From contig JACJYA010000004.1 of NCBI GenBank assembly GCA_020636315.1, positions 186,001 through 250,000 on the forward strand: 64,000 bases of DNA. Reading direction: 5' to 3'. Both the position numbers and the translations under genes were made by a program. The notes below the pieces were generated by a model. It worked only from the letters and a program-made list of their open reading frames with translations. It searched no databases and had not been told where the DNA came from. This document shows positions 60,624-64,000 of the stretch, piece by piece. This stretch comes from Lewinellaceae bacterium (lineage in GTDB: Bacteria; Bacteroidota; Bacteroidia; Chitinophagales; Saprospiraceae). The first letter of the stretch is position 1. Each line of letters begins with the position of its first letter.

Positions 60624-62486
60624 CTAATCTCTACTATCCAAAGCCTCCAACCCCAATTCATCCCGCCACCTGTTTACCCTCTCCTCATCCTCCAGGGGAA
60701 AAAGCTCGTACTCCTCCTCCGCCCCTTCCACCCGTCGGTACTGCGTGCCGTAGCGCTGCGGCAAACCCTTCAGTACCTGCAGGCGGTCGTACATGGTGGC
60801 GTAGTAAAGCCACTCGGCCTCGCCCTCCAGGCAACGCTGCTTCAGCCGGGGCAGGTAGAAGGCCAGCGTAGCCGTATCCAGGTGGTGGTTAACGGCCAGG
60901 AAGGCCGCTTTGGCGGCGCGTTCTCCAACCTTTGAAGAAGCCGGCCAGCCCTCTGCTTCAATAATACCTTGTATTTTACGGAAATGAACCGAATCCGCTG
61001 CCATAATGGCATCATCGCTCGCCGGGAAACCGACATCCCACTTGGCGGCCTCTTTATCATTATCATGCAGATAAACCGCCAGGTTTTCGATGTAGTACTT
61101 CAGCGTCCGGTGGCGCTGGTCCTCCGCCCAAAGGGAATCGAGGAGGAAGGCCAGCTCCGGTTGGGCATATTGGCCGTAGCTTTTCCGCACAGCCTGCTGC
61201 ACCTCCGCCCAGCGCCGCCCGCTTTTGATGGGCGCCAGCCTGGGGTCGAACAGCATCAGCAGTTGCTGCCGCTGCGGCGCCAGGTGCAGCCATACATTCA
61301 ACGTTTTGAACGCCTGGGCATCACGGCCCGCCATCGCGTGCTCCAGCACCTGCCGGTATATCACCAGGGGCATACCAAAGTCGGCGTGGCGGATGTCCAC
61401 CCGGCGGTTGAGCTGCCGGCCGGCTTCGGTGGCATTCTCGGCGGCGGGTTTGCCGGCGCCGGCGGCAATGGGGACGAAACGGAGCCGGGGAAGCTGATGG
61501 CGGACTTCCAGATACGACAACACGCTCTCCACCCGGGCGCGGGAAAGGCTTTCGTGCTTGCTGCCGATGCTGTCGGTATGGCCGGAGATGGTAAAAGCGA
61601 TCCGGGGATGCTCCTTCGCCCTGCGGGCAAAGGAATCCAGGATAGCTTTAGCCCCGATCGACAGGGAGCTATCCCCGCTTTCGAAATAACAGCTGGCGCC
61701 CGGGATATCGTAAACCAACCCCTCCTCTTCCTCCTCCTTTTCCTTACAAAAGTGCAGCGCCACAGCATGATCCACTTCCGAATCTCCAACCTCGCGCACG
61801 CTGATCTCGTCGAAATAAAAAATGCCGTGGTCCCAAAACGTGTGATCAGAGGGCCAGCCGCCGCCGCGGAAGGCGCCAACCACCAGATACACCAGCGGAC
61901 AGAGCGGCTTCACCTGCCACTTATGCTGATGCCACTGATCGTAGATCACCGTATCCGCCAGGAAGGCCCGGCTGGGCATGAGGGCGCTCTGCGGGTTGCG
62001 GATCTTTTTCGGATACAGGCTCAAACCGATGTGGCGGGCGAATTCGGGGTCGGTGTCGGCCTGCCCGGAGGGGATATACAGCCAGAACGACAGCTCGTAC
62101 ACCCTGCCCATTTCCAGGGGTTGAGACAAGGTGGTTCCCAGGTAATCGGAGCAGCCGTTGGTGAGGTGTTGCCAGTCGGTGCAGCGCGGGGTGTATTCCA
62201 GCTGCATCACGGCCTGCCCGCCGCCCGGGCAGCGGCGCTCCAGCAGGCACAGGCGGCGGCGGGGGTCCAGTTCTCTGGTATAGCCGGCATCGCAAAGGAT
62301 AGGATTTGTATTCAGGTCGTCCCAGCCGTGGGTGAGCTTTTTGAAATCTTCCGACCCCTGGTAGCAAGTGTAGCATTCCAGGGGCTGGTGGGTTTCGAAG
62401 CCGCCGTTGGGGACGAGGTTCTGGGCGGTTGAGAGCAAGGGCAGAACCAGAAAAAACAGGGCAGATGTTTTCATGAGGTGGTTCAT
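60624..62486 (-). CDS. OmpA-family envelope protein
   Basis: A 620-residue exported protein. The signal peptide runs from MKTSALFFLVLPLLSTAQ; the ATG at 62486 overlaps the upstream stop by four bases, and an ATG at 62474 fits the signal better. The N-terminal 250 residues are a Cys-rich jelly-roll-like domain (LVPNGGFETHQPLECYTC; YFDEISVREVGDSE). An OmpA peptidoglycan-binding domain (about 265-375) has FTISGHTDSIGSKHESLSRA and RQLNRRVDIRHAD. The last 240 residues are helical and unassigned. It may link the wall to the outer membrane or a surface structure. Confidence 0.85.
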   Translation of the reverse strand: MNHLMKTSALFFLVLPLLSTAQNLVPNGGFETHQPLECYTCYQGSEDFKKLTHGWDDLNTNPILCDAGYTRELDPRRRLCLLERRCPGGGQAVMQLEYTPRCTDWQHLTNGCSDYLGTTLSQPLEMGRVYELSFWLYIPSGQADTDPEFARHIGLSLYPKKIRNPQSALMPSRAFLADTVIYDQWHQHKWQVKPLCPLVYLVVGAFRGGGWPSDHTFWDHGIFYFDEISVREVGDSEVDHAVALHFCKEKEEEEEGLVYDIPGASCYFESGDSSLSIGAKAILDSFARRAKEHPRIAFTISGHTDSIGSKHESLSRARVESVLSYLEVRHQLPRLRFVPIAAGAGKPAAENATEAGRQLNRRVDIRHADFGMPLVIYRQVLEHAMAGRDAQAFKTLNVWLHLAPQRQQLLMLFDPRLAPIKSGRRWAEVQQAVRKSYGQYAQPELAFLLDSLWAEDQRHRTLKYYIENLAVYLHDNDKEAAKWDVGFPASDDAIMAADSVHFRKIQGIIEAEGWPASSKVGERAAKAAFLAVNHHLDTATLAFYLPRLKQRCLEGEAEWLYYATMYDRLQVLKGLPQRYGTQYRRVEGAEEEYELFPLEDEERVNRWRDELGLEALDSRD

Positions 62487-64000
62487 TTAATGTTTCTCTT
62501 CAGGATGGACAACGCAAGGGCCAACACTTCATCCTCCCCGTTATGGATACCCTTCAAAGTAGGCGCCGCGTAATAGTCCGGGGCAATTCCTTTATTGTGA
62601 AGGGGAGAGCCATCCAACAGAGTAACATAGGCGCCTGTCCAATGGAGGATATAGCCGTCGAGTAGGCGCATCCAGTTGCGCGGCCCGTTGGCGCCGGCCG
62701 TCGGACCGCCGATGATGGCCCCGAGCCGGTAGTGCCGGACAAACGCCAGGAAGGACTCACTGGCGGAAAGGGCGCGCCCGTCGGTAAGGAAGGCGAGCCG
62801 CCCTCTGATCCGAGGCGCCCTGGGCGACAACAACCAGCCCGACGCCTCAAAAGAGGGCCGGAAAAAATCCGGGTAGAGGAGCCGGGGAATTTTGATCCAG
62901 CTGCCTGCCGTGTCCGCCTCGGCCAGCAGGTGGGGAAGGAAGCGGGAGCAATTGTTCTGGAGATACCCCCTGACATCGAAGATGACGCCCTCCGCTTCGG
63001 CCAGGCGCGGCGCCCACCTGAGCAGGGTGTCGATATCGTATATGGCCGCCAGGTTGACGTAAAAATAGCCGGGTTCCAACTCCAGGAACAACGCAGGTTC
63101 CGGGAAATCTCCCCAGTCTCGTTCCACCTCCGCCCGGAACAGGCGGCCGCCGTGCTCCAGTTCAAGGGCAGTGGTGGAGTACTGCTCTCCGGCGCCCAGG
63201 TTCTTCAGCGCCCGGGCTACTTTCCACTGCGGCGTTCCGGAATACAGGGCCGTATCCCGGTGGAAGATAGCCACTGCGTCCTGCCCGTCGATCTTTTTTA
63301 GTAGGCCTCCCCGGTTCACCTGGCCGGGCAGGCCGCTTTCCGTTACCACCAGCTGCCCCTCCACCCAGGCCAGTTCCAGCGGGAGCCACATATCATCGAG
63401 TTCAGATTCCTGCACCAGCCCGGCGTGGCCGTCCTTCAGCAAGGCGGCGCAGGACTTGAAAAAGAAAGTGAAAGCTTCCGGGTTTTCGATCTCCGCCGCC
63501 TGCCGCAGCATCACGCCGAGTTGTTGCCGCCAGCCCTCACCGAGAATGTCCCGGTAGGGATAAAAGTGCTGAACTGTATTCCAGAAAAGGATCACATTGG
63601 CCAGTTGCCGATCTCTGTCGGAGGGCCAAGCCTCCACCAGGGCCTGCTCCAGGATTTCCAGCCTACTCGTATCCGGGGCATGCTGATCATCAGGCAGTAC
63701 CAGCGGCAGTTCGAAGTGAAGCCCCAGCGGCAATATGCCCTTCCAGGGCTCTGACGACGGCGCCCCTTCGAACAGCGGCGCCACGCCGGCCGCCGGGCTC
63801 ACCCGAATACTCTGGTATACATCATTGCCTTCACCGATGCGGTAGCCGTAGTGCTGCCAGTAGGTTAGGGCGGCGGATTGAGGTGGAGCCGGCGCCAGAG
63901 CAAGGGCCTTGCCGCCCTGCCGCCCCAGCGCCAGGGTGGGCGCTACAGGGTAGAACAACTCCCGAAACACCGGCAGGCATTCTTCCTCCTTTTCCAGTTC
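62483..64000 (-). CDS. S41-family (C-terminal processing-like) protease, N-terminus cut by the right edge
   Basis: The frame is open to base 64000, so the start lies outside; the Met at 63970 is internal. At least 505 residues are present. It has the pattern of S41/tricorn-core proteins: FWNTVQHFYPYRDILGEGW, then LLKDGHAGLV, a PDZ-like part with GQVNRGGLLKKIDGQDAV, then VIFDVRGY and the catalytic-Ser region LTDGRALSASESFLAFV with IIGGPTAGANG. It is probably exported. The stop overlaps the start of the OmpA-type gene by four bases (ATGA), so they are coupled. Confidence 0.88.
   Translation of the reverse strand, partial: ELEKEEECLPVFRELFYPVAPTLALGRQGGKALALAPAPPQSAALTYWQHYGYRIGEGNDVYQSIRVSPAAGVAPLFEGAPSSEPWKGILPLGLHFELPLVLPDDQHAPDTSRLEILEQALVEAWPSDRDRQLANVILFWNTVQHFYPYRDILGEGWRQQLGVMLRQAAEIENPEAFTFFFKSCAALLKDGHAGLVQESELDDMWLPLELAWVEGQLVVTESGLPGQVNRGGLLKKIDGQDAVAIFHRDTALYSGTPQWKVARALKNLGAGEQYSTTALELEHGGRLFRAEVERDWGDFPEPALFLELEPGYFYVNLAAIYDIDTLLRWAPRLAEAEGVIFDVRGYLQNNCSRFLPHLLAEADTAGSWIKIPRLLYPDFFRPSFEASGWLLSPRAPRIRGRLAFLTDGRALSASESFLAFVRHYRLGAIIGGPTAGANGPRNWMRLLDGYILHWTGAYVTLLDGSPLHNKGIAPDYYAAPTLKGIHNGEDEVLALALSILKRNIK

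Overview
The window reads as a chromosomal segment of a moderately GC-rich Bacteroidota bacterium, most likely of the Saprospiria (Saprospiraceae/Lewinellaceae). Grounds: six large secreted proteins end in type IX secretion (T9SS) C-terminal sorting domains with the PNP motif; there is a periplasmic-propeller/Y_Y_Y/LytS-type sensor kinase with a LytTR regulator; several upstream regions carry the Bacteroidota -7 box TAnnTTTG, two of them with a matching -33 element; and lipoproteins and outer-membrane barrels are frequent. Genus-level placement is inference. No rRNA, intact tRNA, CRISPR array or insertion sequence was seen.

Layout. 1-1.9 kb: feoAB ferrous iron uptake (feoB runs off the left edge). 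2.2-7.4 kb: fused 2-oxoacid dehydrogenase E1, a crotonase with a coupled small protein, a PF04020-type membrane protein and an SDR-DUF2867 protein. 7.5-17 kb: three T9SS cargo proteins (a beta-propeller-like protein, a sortilin-like propeller/PKD protein and an M12B-like metallopeptidase). 17-25 kb: queE, a MATE exporter, envelope proteins and an unusual Ddl-Ddl-TM-PASTA fusion. 25-35 kb: another T9SS protein, rhodanese, SPOR protein, a DUF695/RraB-like lipoprotein, an MBL hydrolase, outer-membrane proteins, a dioxygenase-like secreted protein, Ppx/GppA and a GlsB-type protein. 35-42.6 kb: sensor kinase and regulator, T9SS-exported PQQ sugar dehydrogenase and mscL. 42.7-50.8 kb: OsmC, an AT-rich hypothetical pair, aconitase, GNAT, proB, a zinc-ribbon-like lipoprotein and a Rieske oxygenase. 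51-57.5 kb: T9SS heme peroxidase, Rrf2 regulator, GMC dehydrogenase with its subunit 3. 57.5-60.6 kb: an AT-rich four-gene operon led by an ABC-type ATPase. 60.6-64 kb: an OmpA-type protein and an S41-type protease that runs off the right edge.

Two things stand out. (1) At least eight gene-free stretches carry arrays of degenerate 7- or 8-nt words in strict register, usually as two arms of opposite orientation able to fold into long hairpins, with a different word at each site. They sit in a 5' leader, inside an operon, at 3' ends and even in the apparent N-terminus of queE. They recall the heptameric STRR repeats of cyanobacteria, but I know of no description in this phylum. (2) The operon at 57.5-60.6 kb has its own promoter and pairs an ABC/AAA-type ATPase (ATGA overlap) with a small protein that looks like a PD-(D/E)XK nuclease relative, followed by a secreted mini-protein with a SPASM-like cysteine motif and a secreted protein of unknown function: a candidate defence or conflict module.
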